From Malus domestica (Eukaryota; Streptophyta; Magnoliopsida; Rosales; Rosaceae): 64,000 nucleotides of DNA. Within the stretch, counting starts at the first letter, position 1; every line of letters begins with the position of its first letter. The notes under the pieces are model-generated. The model was not told the origin of the DNA. It made no database searches and worked only from the letters and a program-made list of their open reading frames with translations. The DNA lies in NCBI RefSeq assembly GCF_042453785.1, contig NC_091670.1:3557501-3621500 (forward strand). Reading direction: 5' to 3'. A program made the position numbers and the translations under genes. This document shows positions 1 through 10,370 of the stretch, one piece after another.

Positions 1-738
1 AGCTGTCCTTCCCAACGCTGCCAAAGGCAGCTTTCCTGCTTGTCTCTCTGACCTCCCCTTTCGTCTTCACTATTTTTCCCCTTTTTTTTATTTTATTTCC
101 GCTGGCAGCTTTGCTGCTACTCTCTCTGACCTCCCCCTTGTTTCTTTCCTTTGTTTTTCTTTTATTCCTTTTTTTTCCTCTCTGCACTGCTGTCCACTTC
201 CTCTTCTTTTCTTCTTTTAATCCGTCAGTGCTCCACCTCTCTGACCTACTCTCCCTCTTATTCTTCTTTCATCTATTTTTTTTCCTTTCCTTTTTTTATT
301 CCTTTCTTTTCTTCTTCTCCATCCGTTCCTTTCTTTTCTTCTACAAAACAAAACCATCATGATGAAACATCATCATGACTTATCATTATTATATTTCTTT
401 TTAATTTAATTTAAAAGTTGATCTACACAGACAGTTTTGACAAATTTATTACATAAAATTTCACTTGTTCTATTTTTATTTTCTTTGCATAACAAATCCT
501 ATAAACACAAAAATAACGTAAATAACTCAAAAATATAAGGAACTAACTAAGAAAAGACGAGTGAATTTGAAGTAAAAATATATATAAATATGATCCGATC
601 ACTTGTCGTTGTACTTACACCCGTTACTATTTATGAACTTTTGTTTAATAATATATTTGTACTTACAACTTGGTATAAGTTGCTACTAGGTTATGTTTGA
701 TGCATTTAAAATGCTATTCGTTTATCTTGAAGAGTGGT

Positions 739-796
<58 letters not shown>

Positions 797-1046
797 GTTT
801 TGTGCATTTTTTGAATCTGTGCAGAACTGCAGTTTTTGCTTCTTCTGTGTTATGCATTTCTGTGTGTTGTGCATTTATGTGTTGTGTGCTGAGCTTAGCT
901 GTGTGTGTTTTGATTACTATATGGTGGGAAAACAGTGAACGTGCTTCTTTTTTGTTTTGATTATTAATTGGTGTGCATATTTCGAAATATCTTTATTTGA
1001 TTAATGAATATACTTTCATTATTTAATTTTTACAGATTCTTACATA
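1..1046. other. Non-coding, CT-rich and AT-rich leader
   Basis: No gene is seen here. Positions 1-360 are strongly C/T-rich with loosely repeated phrases (GGCAGCTTT, CTCTCTGACCTCC), so the open frames are low-complexity. From 360 the sequence is AT-rich. A polypyrimidine run and TTTTTACAG just before 1037 could be the 3' splice site of a 5' leader intron of the hAT gene that follows. Confidence 0.5.
739..795. repeat. Compound microsatellite (TA)n(TG)n(CG)n
   Basis: Uninterrupted dinucleotide runs pass from TA to TG to CG. The small open frames across it are artefacts of the repeat. Confidence 0.95.
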
Positions 1047-3566
1047 ATGTTTCAATCTCAAAGCCAAAGTACCCTTAGTACTAATGTAGGATCATCTACA
1101 GCTACATCACCATCACCATGTCCTCCACAACCGCCAACACAAGCACAACCCACACAGTCAAAATCATCAATACCTCCCCCAAATCCCTCCTCCTCCAGGA
1201 AAAAAAAAAAAAAGCACCACCTATTCCAAAGACAAAACAATCAACTATATTGCCTACACTAGAGAGATCTTTTGAGAGATCTTGGGTTTGGGATCATGTC
1301 ACTAAGTGTACCGTCTTAGAAATACAAGAAGTAGAAAAGGATGGAAAGAAAGAGATGGTGGAGGTACAAGTATTGAAGGCTAAATGTAACCATTGTAAGT
1401 CCCTTTTTAGATGTGATACTAGTGGGGGTGGAACTAGTACTTACATTAAACATATCAATAAACATTGCAAGTCATATAAATCAACTGATGAGTTGCAAAA
1501 GGTTCTAGGCAGTTCTGGACCTTATGGGGATGTTAAAAACATGGTTGTTGCTAGAGGGTGGAGCCAAGAAGAGGCAGTGGAAGGTATTGTTAAGTATATT
1601 ATGATCGACGAGGTAGCTTTTAGTTGTGTGGAGAGTGAGGGGTTTAGGCGGATGATGTGGAAAGTTCAGCCTAAATTACATGTTCCATCTCAGAGAACTA
1701 TTGTGAGGAATTTATTCATTATGTATGATACCATGAAAGATCAGTTAAAAAGGGAGATACACATGCATAGAGTGAGCTTGACCACTGATACATGGACAAG
1801 TGTGCAAAATTTGAACTACATGGTGCTAACTGCTCATTTTGTAGATGATGAATGGAATATGCACAAAAGGATTCTAAACTTTTGTTTGATTTCAAGTCAT
1901 GAAGGCAAAGAAATTGGGAAGCTTATTGAGCAATGTTTGGTCTAGTGGGAGATTGAAAATGTGATGTGTATCTCAGTTGACAATGCATTGGCTAATAAGG
2001 TGGCAATTGAGTATGTTGTTCGTAAAATGTAGAAATGACCTAATACTAAAATGATTATGAATGGCAAGTTTATGCATGTGAGGTGCTTAGCTCATATTAC
2101 CAACTTGGTAGTGAAAGATGGTTGGATACAAGTGTGGATGCTCTTAGAAATGCCGTGCGGTTTGTGAGATCAAGTCCCCAAAGGTTTAGTTATTTCAAGA
2201 AATGTTTGGAGAAAGATAAGTTGGATAGTAGGGGTCTAGTTGTTATGGATGTGCCTACTAGGTGGAATAGCACATACATGATGCTAGAATCTTGCTTGAA
2301 GTTTAAAAAAGCATTTGAAAGGATGTACGAAGATGATGAAGCCAATATATACTCCACCTATTTCAGGGAAAAAGGTGTTTAATGATGAAGGAGAAGAAGT
2401 GGCAAGTAAAGGGAGGGTTGGACCACCTAAGGAGGAAGATTGAGATGGTGCAAAAGTGTTTGTGAAAATTTTGAAGGCCTTCTATCTTGTAACTTTGAAA
2501 GTTAGTGCAAGTATGTATCCCACATCTAATACAGTTGTTCATGATGTCATTACTGTGGAGAACGAGATTGAAAAGCTTTTTTTGCCAGAATATATGCAAA
2601 CTGGATGAACTGTAGAGTTTGTGCTACGTGATATGGCAATGAGCATGAGAGCCAAATATCGAAAGTATTTTGGTTCAATTGAGTCCCTTAATCAAATATT
2701 TGTAGTTGCCCTTGTCTTAGATCCAATGTTCAAATTGAGGCACTACATACACTTGTGTAAAAAGCAATTACAGCTTCCTGAAGAAGAGATTGAACAGAAA
2801 AGTAATGAAGTGAAGACATTGTTGAAGGCGATGTGTGATATATATGAGCTTTCAGTTCACAAACACAACAAAAGGGTAGAAAAGATTTAGTTGTTGACAC
2901 TTTTTGTTCAAGGGTAAAACAATCATCTTCTAGTGTGGCAATAGAAAATCCAATGATATTTAGTCAAATGATGGATGATTGGGAGAAGGAACTAGAAGAC
3001 ACCGGGGATATTGTGCTTGCACATGAGGTGGATAGGTATCTCCTTGACACTCTAGAGAAAGCACCACATGGTTCACCATTTGACGTTTTGAAATGGTGGA
3101 AGTTGAAAGGGATGTGCACATATCCCACACTTGCTTTAATAGCGAAAGATGTGTTGCCAATTCAAGTGTCAACAGTTGCCAATGAGAGTGCATTTAGTGC
3201 AGGAAAGAGAGTAATTGACCCCTTTAGATCATCTCTCCTTCCTCAAACAGTGGAGTCATTGATATGCCTCCAAAACTGGTTAAGAAGTGAACCAGTTAGT
3301 AACATTGAGTATGAAGCAAGTCCGGCGGAGCTTGAATTTTATCAAGAGTGTGAAGAAGGTAATTATTTTGTTTTGTATAGTTTGGTTTATAATTTTATAT
3401 TAATTGGTTTACAATTAACGTGCTTTTGTTCTTTGTTGTAGAATATAAAAGAAGAAGAGCAGCAGCAAATACTATATCTACAACTACAGCTACAAGTTCA
3501 ACAATCTCACCAGGTGTTCCTGAAATTGAAGCTCTTCAAACAACTCGAACGAATAAAGGAAAATGA
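1047..3566 (+). pseudogene. Broken hAT-superfamily transposase (BED finger, ricesleeper-like)
   Basis: This is a decayed hAT transposase of the plant Ac/Tam3-like, ricesleeper-type group; intact members are nuclear DNA transposases of roughly 650-700 residues. The order of parts is correct. There is a BED-type zinc finger near 1280-1470 (W-V/W-DH, then CNHC with H..H). The RNase-H-like start follows at 1780-1940 (DTWTS, NYMVLTAHF). A middle block has DVPTRWNSTYMMLE (about 2250-2290). A DUF4413-like segment lies at 2621-2890. The C-terminal dimerisation region is at 2935-3340, with DVLKWWK and VANESAFSAGKRVIDPFRSSL. An intron at 3359-3441 leads to a short last exon ending in TGA at 3566. It is broken by a probable frameshift in the 13-A run near 1200, a TAG at 1943, further stops and frameshifts at 2030-2130, 2380-2620 and 2888. 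Terminal repeats were not located. Confidence 0.9.
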
Positions 3567-4742
3567 ATTGCGGTAATATTTTAAACTCAAATGAATAAAC
3601 TTTAAATTTCAATGATTCAATAAGGATAATATGATGTTAGACGTTAAAAATGTCATGTTTATATTCTATTTTTCCTTACATATTCAATGAGGAATGTTGT
3701 TGGAACATGGACGATGGATGTGGTTTGATTTTTGTTAATCTATGAATTTGGAGTCTTGGACGATGTATTGTTATTTTGGACGATGTCATGTAATATTGTT
3801 ATTTTGGACTCTCGGAATTTGGATATGTTGTTATTTTGGATGTTGGTAGTGCCGTGGTAGTCTAATAGATTATGTGCAATTGCAATCTGTGTAATTGCTG
3901 CAATCTGTGGTTTGCAGTATGTGTAAATTGCAATAATCTCCTATAACCAACATAATCTGCAGCATTGATCTTCCTTTTACCAAAAGCCAACTTTATCCGC
4001 AAGAATTGTTAAAGTTGAACATGTGCAGTTGTGCACCAGAAGATGGCTGCAATATATTATATATAGCTAATAGCTTTAAATTTTTGTAGGATGAATATTG
4101 GGCTCCTCAAGATTTCAAGAGGCTATTATCGAACAATGTTTGAATCTGTGCCGGTGTAATGGTTGGAATGTAATGTTTGAAACTGAATTTGTGCTGTTGT
4201 AATTGTTTTTTCCCAAAATGATTATTTGGTAAAAACCAATTGAGCAATCTTTAACTCAAAATTGTCTCGAAACTCAAATAGTCATGAAAACAAGTTCATT
4301 TAATCATGCATGTTTATGTCACATTTTTTAGCAAGAGACATAAACTGTTTTTTTAATTCTTTACTGTATAGCCATCACAATAAATGAAGATAAAATAACG
4401 CTTTAATAACTTAATGCAAAAACTTTACAAAACAATATGATAAGAATAAATGCTGCAGCTTTGAGAAGGGGAAAAATGGCTGCTGCTTATTTTTCAAACA
4501 TGGTTTATTAGTGCAATAGCATCGAGTGCAATCATTTTCATCTCATTGTTTTGATGATTCCCAGGTTAATGCATATTCACGAATTTAGTCTGTTATTTTA
4601 TCTGGTTTGTCTCGCATAATAGTGTTTGCACAGGGAATATTATTTGAGTGTTGCAGCAGTAGTGTGTGAGGAAGAAAGAAGGGTTTCTAAGCCGCGTGGT
4701 TTTAAAAGAACAACTCCCACTAACTTTTTAGAATTTATACAA
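3567..4742. other. AT-rich downstream region of the hAT relic
   Basis: No gene is seen. Short phrases recur (GACGATG, TTGTTATTTTGGA, AATCTGTG), as is common in sub-terminal hAT DNA, but no terminal inverted repeat or 8-bp duplication could be fixed. The open frame at 4626-4850 runs into a MITE and is not believed. Confidence 0.4.
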
Positions 4743-4861
4743 GGAAGTGTTATTGGCACTCCAAAAATCTCATTCTACACTCCTCACAATGTATTTTTCT
4801 TTCCTAATATAGAAAGTTTGGAGTGTAGAATGAGATTTTTGAAGTGCTAATAACAATTTCC
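4743..4861. mobile_element. Mutator-type MITE, 119 bp, 9-bp target duplication
   Basis: The element starts GGAAGTGTTATTGGCACTCC. Its right end is the inverted copy with two mismatches and one indel over about 40 bases, so nearly the whole element folds back with a loop of about 35 bases. It is flanked by TTTATACAA at 4734-4742 and 4862-4870, an exact 9-bp duplication. That size fits Mutator-like elements. There is no coding capacity. Confidence 0.88.
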
Positions 4862-4873
4862 TTTATACAATTA

Positions 4874-4960
4874 GGGAAGTATTATTGGCACTCCAAAAAT
4901 CTTATTCTACACTCCTCATAAGTGTATTTTTCTTTCCTAATATAGAAAATTTGGAGTGTA
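4874..4960. mobile_element. Truncated second copy of the same MITE
   Basis: It begins GGAAGTATTATTGGCACTCC, follows the 4743-4861 element for about 75 bases with a few changes, then loses the right terminal repeat after GGAGTGTA. It sits 12 bases beyond the first copy. Confidence 0.8.
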
Positions 4961-5570
4961 TTTTCATTAATTCTCCCACTTGGGCAAAAACTCAATAATA
5001 TACTCTTTCAAAAAAATAAAAAATAAAAAAAAATATATATATATACACACACACTAAAGAGTATTTTCTTCCAAACAAATCATCTCCTATACATGCCATA
5101 AATTAGCCATGAATGAATCCAATACCTCATGCCTTTTAAATTCATATGTTCATCACTTCTTTATAAGCATAATCACATGACCAATGCATAATTCTCACAT
5201 AAGACTAGATAAAATATAGATGAGAATTATCACATAATTACTACAAACCTCATTCATTTGTATAATGTTCTTGTCGCTGAATGCTTTCTTTTGTTCCATG
5301 CATGAGTAACTAATGATAAGCAAAGAGAAGCTTAAGCACAGCCTTCAATTCCAATAAACATCCCTCATCAGAATCAGTCGCGAACTCACACCAATGACAA
5401 CAACTTGAGATATTACTAACTGCATTGCATCAAGTTAACTCTAAAACAGTCTTTGTTTCTTCCAGAGGAAACAAGTCAAACTCATCCAGCACAAAGGTAA
5501 TTGTTTTATGACCTAATCCACACTCCCTTAACATCATCAAATGATGCCATTCTCGAAAACACCAACTGAT
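4961..5570. other. Intergenic, AT-rich
   Basis: No gene is seen. A short A-rich/TA/CA run lies at 5005-5055. The last three bases (GAT) are the left target-site copy of the following CACTA element. Confidence 0.5.
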
Positions 5571-6052
5571 CACTAGAACAAAACAGTTCATCCACCACAT
5601 CAATTCTATCACGGGCATATATAACTCGTGGTAAAAACTATTCAATTACCACGGTCAAGTTTAACTCGTGGTAGATAACATTAATTCATCACGATCAAAT
5701 TTTGGCCCGTTCTTAAAAACGAATAATCTACAACGAACATTTTTATTTGTGATGGAATATCATAATTACCACCAAATATGCTCGTGGTTACTTCAAACTA
5801 CCACATCGTCTTTTGTGAATTCACCACGCCTTTGGCCTGTGATAGATGTTTTTAATTTTATTTTCATAATTGAAAACTTTTGGAGAAGGCGGGAGATTAA
5901 AAATTTGGAGGGCTGCCAAAATTTTGGCATAGCGCCCAAAATCTCTAACTCCCTATTTTCAAAGAGATCACGTTAGCTCTCCCTCCTCATTTTCATTTCT
6001 CTCTCGCAACTTCTCTGCCTTTCCTCTTCAGAAATTTCCAAACGCCTCCACC

Positions 6053-6289
6053 ATGTGTTCTGGATATGAAAATCCATACGAGAATTCTCTGAAATTCGAT
6101 CACGGCGGTGGCTCCGGCGGCTCCTATTTAGATGATAGGTATGGGGGATACAACCGAAGCCGATCCGATTTGGGTTCGGATCCATATGGGAAGTGGTATG
6201 ATGCAGGTCCCGATGCGGGTAGGGCGACGGTGTTTATGCTTACGGAGGTGATAATTCTATTCCTGCAATGGCTAATAATCTCACTCCAG
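6053..6289 (+). pseudogene. Captured first exon of an unrecognised Gly/Tyr-rich protein
   Basis: A C/T-rich leader resembling a 5' UTR (5950-6050) precedes CCACCATGT, a good plant start context. The peptide is rich in Gly, Tyr, Asp and Ser (GGGSGGSYLDDRYGGYNRSR) and I do not recognise it. Near 6217-6221 the frame slips. The original frame continues after the slip as GDGVYAYGGDNSIP and ends at a plausible donor, CCAG/GTTCG, at 6289/6290. The simplest reading is a one-base deletion within GCGGGTAGGGCG. Leader, exon and the start of an intron were therefore probably copied from genomic DNA, not cDNA. Whether it is expressed cannot be seen. Confidence 0.6.
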
Positions 6290-7127
6290 GTTCGTTAAAT
6301 CTTCCTTCCATGTTTTGATTGTATACGATGCTTCTGATCATATACGTACGTCCTGATTAAATTTTGGGATTTCAATCCATTAGTATTATATTGGGCGGTT
6401 TCACATCTGGGTTCTTTGAGTTACATTTTTTAGCTGAAAGATCATTGATTTGCAAAAAATATTGATGTTTTCTGAATTCTCAGGCATTTCTTTGTATTGA
6501 GTTTCTGTATTTTTTTATCTATCTTTCGCAGCAATCAATCTTTTTCTTTACGTGTTTGATGAAATCTCTGGTACAAAGTTTACCCACTTGGGAATCTCTC
6601 TTAAAAGTTAACTTCTTTCAAGTGAAAAATTCATGTTATGGCTATATATGCTTTCTAGTATGTGATTTGGAATCTTATTGTATTCGAAATATTGTTTCTT
6701 GCTTCGTATGGATTCACTGTGTTACGATTTACACTGCATGTGTGTTCGGTAGTTGATCTGTTATCTATTTGAAAAATCACGATTAAAACAATAAAGGATT
6801 AGTCGGGCAACAGATGCTTTGTAAAGATGAACAATTTTTGTTTACTAAACATGCAGTTTCGAGTTTCCGAATCAGTTAATCTGTAGTTTTAGTTTTAGTA
6901 CCAAAATTGGATAAAAGAAGGTGAATTGATTCTAACATAGTCCCAGTTGGAGCAACTGTGTGTTTTTTAGCTTAATTAATTGCATAGACGATGGGAAAGT
7001 TTTTGTATTAATTAACGTTAAACATATGTCCATGGCGGACTATTGCATATGCAACATTGAGGCGTAGATATAGCTTGTTGAACTTCTTTGCAATTTGATT
7101 AATACTGCTTAAATGATGTGACTGCAG

Positions 7128-7372
7128 CTCTGGACAAAAAATTGGTTTTGCATGAAGATTCTAAAGATGCATCCTCCCATAAAAAAGGAGGGTCACAAGA
7201 TGACAAGTCCCTGGTTGTTTGCTTTGGGGAAATGCTAATTGACTTTGTGCCCACCGTTGGTGGAGTTTCACTTGCTGAAGCACTTGCTTTTAAGAAAGCT
7301 CCTAGTGGTGCTCCTGCTAATGTCGCTGTTGGAGTCGCAAGACTGGGTGGTTCAGCAGGTTTCATAGGCAAG
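7128..7372 (+). pseudogene. Captured fructokinase N-terminal exon (pfkB family)
   Basis: Fructokinases phosphorylate fructose with ATP in the cytosol or plastid and have about 320-390 residues; here only the first exon-sized piece is present. The reading frame contains the family's N-terminal block [17 protein letters not shown], followed by [20 protein letters not shown] and GGSAGFIGK. The family normally has GGAPANVA; here the first Gly is Ser (PSGAPANVA). The exon is bounded by CTGCAG/CTC at 7127/7128 and AAG/GTACAT at 7372/7373, so intron flanks were captured too. The substrate-binding C-terminal half and the catalytic GAGD motif are absent, so it cannot be an active kinase. It lies in the same orientation as the other captured pieces of the CACTA element. 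Confidence 0.88.
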
Positions 7373-7793
7373 GTACATTAGATTCTGTGGATGCTGGTAT
7401 TAATTTCTCCTCTTGGCTTTTGCCTTTATTCCTGGGATTTCTGTTAAGAAGAAGGATTTCTCTAGTAACATTTTGTTCCACACATGTAATAATAATGAAA
7501 CATAGAAAGACGCTTTCAACCTGTTTACTGAAACCCCCCAACGGTTCAACTCTATATTGACTTTGTTGAGCATGGCATGATTCAAATATGCATCTTTCTC
7601 ATATTGTGTATTTAACCCATTTCACAATCTCCAGCAGACATGTATTCGAACGATGTTTTCTCTCATATCCCCTTGACACCGTTACAAGATGTGATGTAAG
7701 TTCATTTTACTTTAGCATCAAGTTTGTTAAGGAACTTTTAATTTATGTATTGAGGTAAAAGTAATTTGTATGTTTATTTTTTTTCTCATGCAG

Positions 7794-7925
7794 AAAACCG
7801 ACTCATCTACCTTTGCCTTTTGGTCAAAGAGCTCTGTGGATATTGAGCCAATGCGTATTAGATTGCAGTCAAATAGTTACACTACCAACGCCTTTTTGGA
7901 TACAGTGACTGCTGCAACTATACAG
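7794..7925 (+). pseudogene. Captured 44-codon exon of an unidentified gene
   Basis: A fully open 44-codon stretch lies between TTTCTCATGCAG (acceptor, ends 7793) and CAG/GTTGG (donor, 7925/7926). In frame 1 it reads DSSTFAFWSKSSVDIEP, then RIRLQSNSYTTNAFLD. A second possible exon lies just upstream (7637-7695, frame containing YSNDVFSHIPLTPLQD). I cannot name the donor gene. The exon-like boundaries inside the CACTA element are the main evidence. Confidence 0.5.
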
Positions 7926-8342
7926 GTTGGAAATTACTGAGATGTATAAACATTGATACTTGTTTTGAGATGTATATGATGCTTTTGTTCTATGTGAAAA
8001 TTACTGAAGGTCGGCTGGATTAATCATTTTGTTATCAACGCCTGTTTGGCCTTCTTTCTTATTTCGTTACTGCTGTTATTAGGTCCCCGATGAGGCAGTT
8101 ACAAAATGCACGGCCTGTGGGTGAGATTTTGGGGCTTTATAGATCTCAGGGAGGCAGTATAGATCTTCTGTTGTTTATGTATTCATTAGGCACTACATGG
8201 ATGGTACTTTATGACTTCCATTGTTTATGTATTCATTTGGAAACTCAAGTATTTTTAAATTAGGTTATAATATTATCAAGTAATTTTTAGGTAGTTATTA
8301 TATTGTAGTAAATATGCAATTTTCTTGGTTATTCTGTAATAA

Positions 8343-8373
<31 letters not shown>

Positions 8374-8828
8374 ATATAGTTTTCTTTTTTTTTTAATTTT
8401 GGAAAATAATTTATAACAGGCATTAGCTGTGGTCAATTAGTAATCGACAACAGTCATAGCACGTGGTGTTAGATCGCAATCTACAACGGATACAATCCGT
8501 GGTTATATTGCATTTGACAACGGGCATTGCCCGTGGTAAAAACTGAGACTTTTTATCACATCCAGAATACTAACGGGCATAGTATCCGTGGTGAATTGCA
8601 ATTTATCACGGGCTTTCACTGTGATAGATAAGTTTTTTTCTTCTAGTGGATGTTCTATGCATAGCTCCCTAGTGATTTCCTTGAATGCGCAATTGTCACC
8701 GATATGTAACAGGCCACTTAACCACTACTTGGTGCATAATGTTGAAACTTTATAAGGGTTAGCTCATAATCAAGTATTACAAAGTTAGGGAATAAGGTTA
8801 AGTACTTATCTAGGATTAGAAGGCAATT

Positions 8829-9120
8829 ATGGTGACAATGATCCTTTTACAGAGGTTACCACCAATTCCAAGACAGAGTTCATGGAAGCAGCCCAAGGAT
8901 ACAAGGCAGCTGAAGAATTCACATGTTGGTAATAGCAAGCCAGCTTTGATCACTCAAGGCTCCATGGATTCCAAATCCGGAAACAAGAAACTTCTTCCTG
9001 CCAAGAATTGTTAATAATCATGCTTTTCCACATGCATCGTCTATGTCAGGTTTTCAACCTTTTGTTAAGCCTAAATATGCTCATGACTCTGAAGGTGATG
9101 CTAACGAGAAGTCAAGATAA
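8829..9120 (+). pseudogene. Gene fragment of unknown family with a frameshift
   Basis: This is an exon-like frame (LPPIPRQSSWKQPKDTR, then SKPALITQGSMDSKSG). It hits a stop at 9012, but the next frame continues convincingly from about 9004 (FPHASSMSGFQPFVKPKYAH) to a TAA at 9118-9120. This looks like the tail of a hydrophilic nuclear-type protein broken by one frameshift. It sits 180 bases beyond the CACTA element, so it is not part of that capture. I do not recognise the family. Confidence 0.4.
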
Positions 9121-9453
9121 TAACCCAAAAATACTTACATATACATATATATATATATATGTAAGCGTGCATATTATGTACAGGGTATGTGTAAATGCAA
9201 GCATTTAGTGGAAACACAGAAAGATAAGATATTCCCTTTTATGACATTTGAAACTCGAATTCACAAGATCCATAAATCAAACCACTCAAAATTTCCCTTC
9301 TTTGAAAATAAATATATGCATGTTATGATAGATGAATTACAATTTCATGCAACCTAATTCAACCTAATTCATGTAGCAATGTTTATTAGAAACCCATTTT
9401 GATGTGGTTTTGACAAGCAAATCCAAGTCGACTAACTTTGTTCTGATACCAAA

Positions 9454-9912
9454 TGTTAGACCTATAAATGGTTAGTCTTCAACAAGAATCACAAAGCACA
9501 TATCTTACATATAACATTGCAAGAGTTGGGATGAAGAAAGAGATCAACCAGACCTGAGGACCCCATCGATCAAGCAGCAAAGACAGCAACACCAAGAGAG
9601 TCTTCTACTCACTGAGGAACTTGATATCAAAACCCTAGCGATAGTTCCAAATCTTGTTTTGATGTAATCTTCCTGTAAGCAGGGACACCTCCTATATAGA
9701 CTTATCACCCAACTGCATCCCAACTATCTTGGGATCGTCGAAGCCTAAAAAAACCTCCACGCTTGTTAGTTGTTAAACCACAACTAATGCACGTACATTT
9801 AGTGTCCTACAAACAAGGGATTTTATCCTCCAAATGGTTTTGTCATTAATTAATTAATTTCATGTTTGATAGTTCTTATTATGCTTAGTGACAATTCAAT
9901 ATAGTCCTAACA
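9454..9912 (-). mobile_element. LTR of a Copia-like retrotransposon, minus orientation
   Basis: The sequence runs from TGTTAGACC to CCTAACA with matching ends. Just outside its left edge, read on the minus strand, is TTTGGTATCAGAAC. That matches the initiator-tRNA-Met primer site TGGTATCAGAGC at 9 of the first 10 bases or more, so this is a 5' LTR with a stub of internal DNA at 9385-9453. A TATA-like TCTATATAGG (minus strand, near 9690) fits an LTR promoter. The rest of the element and the second LTR were not found. Confidence 0.7.
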
Positions 9913-10370
9913 ACTTAGAGTGTCTATTTCAATGGTTATACCCCCTTAGATCAACTCCAATTGTTGGAGCTAAAACCTAAACTTCTAGCCCAAAAATTTT
10001 AGGTTCTAATGTCAAAATAATTTTTCATCTCCAATGGTTTTAGCTTAAAATTTTAGCCCAGGGTTATTAAAGAATGAATTTTAGCCTAATTTTTTTTTCG
10101 GTAACTATTTTAAAATAAAATTTATTTAAATTCCTAATTTATTTTTATGAACATTTAACCCTAAAAATATTTAGATTCCGAAAAATAATGAAAAATCACT
10201 AAACCTACCCCATGAAACATGTGTTCCACGTAACTCATGGAAAACCTTTCTATACATATGAAACACATGAAACAGGAGTCGTATACGAAAGTCATGAATA
10301 CATATGAAACACATCCATGAAACTCAACCAATATGAAACACATGAAACATCATCCATCAACCACCACCAT
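9913..10370. other. Repeat-derived filler
   Basis: No gene is seen. At 9955-10080 there is a TIR-element-like phrase (ATCTCCAATGGTTTTAGC, AACTCCAATTGTTGGAGC). At 10200-10345 short imperfect repeats of ATGAAACACATGAAAC make false open frames. Confidence 0.45.

Larger units (their letters stand above)
5571..8648 (+). mobile_element. Non-autonomous CACTA (En/Spm) transposon carrying gene pieces (Pack-CACTA)
   Basis: The left end reads CACTAGAACAAAAC and the right end reads TTTTTTTCTTCTAGTG, i.e. CACTAGAAGAAAAAAA inverted. GAT flanks both sides (5568-5570 and 8649-8651), the 3-bp duplication typical of CACTA elements. About 250 bases inside each end carry short sub-terminal repeats in both orientations (variants of ACGGGCAT..CCGTGGT and ACTCGTGGTA), the usual binding sites of the transposase. 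No transposase is present. The interior holds pieces of at least three genes, all in the plus direction: a start-codon exon at 6053, a fructokinase exon at 7128, and an unidentified exon at 7794. A (TA)n run lies at 8345-8371. Confidence 0.92.

Noticed and set aside
111-378. Two overlapping Phe/Leu/Ser-rich open frames
   Set aside because: They are translations of a C/T-rich low-complexity tract; no domain, start context or neighbour supports a gene.
693-960. Cys/Val-rich frames over the TG repeat
   Set aside because: The CVCVCV stretch is the microsatellite itself.
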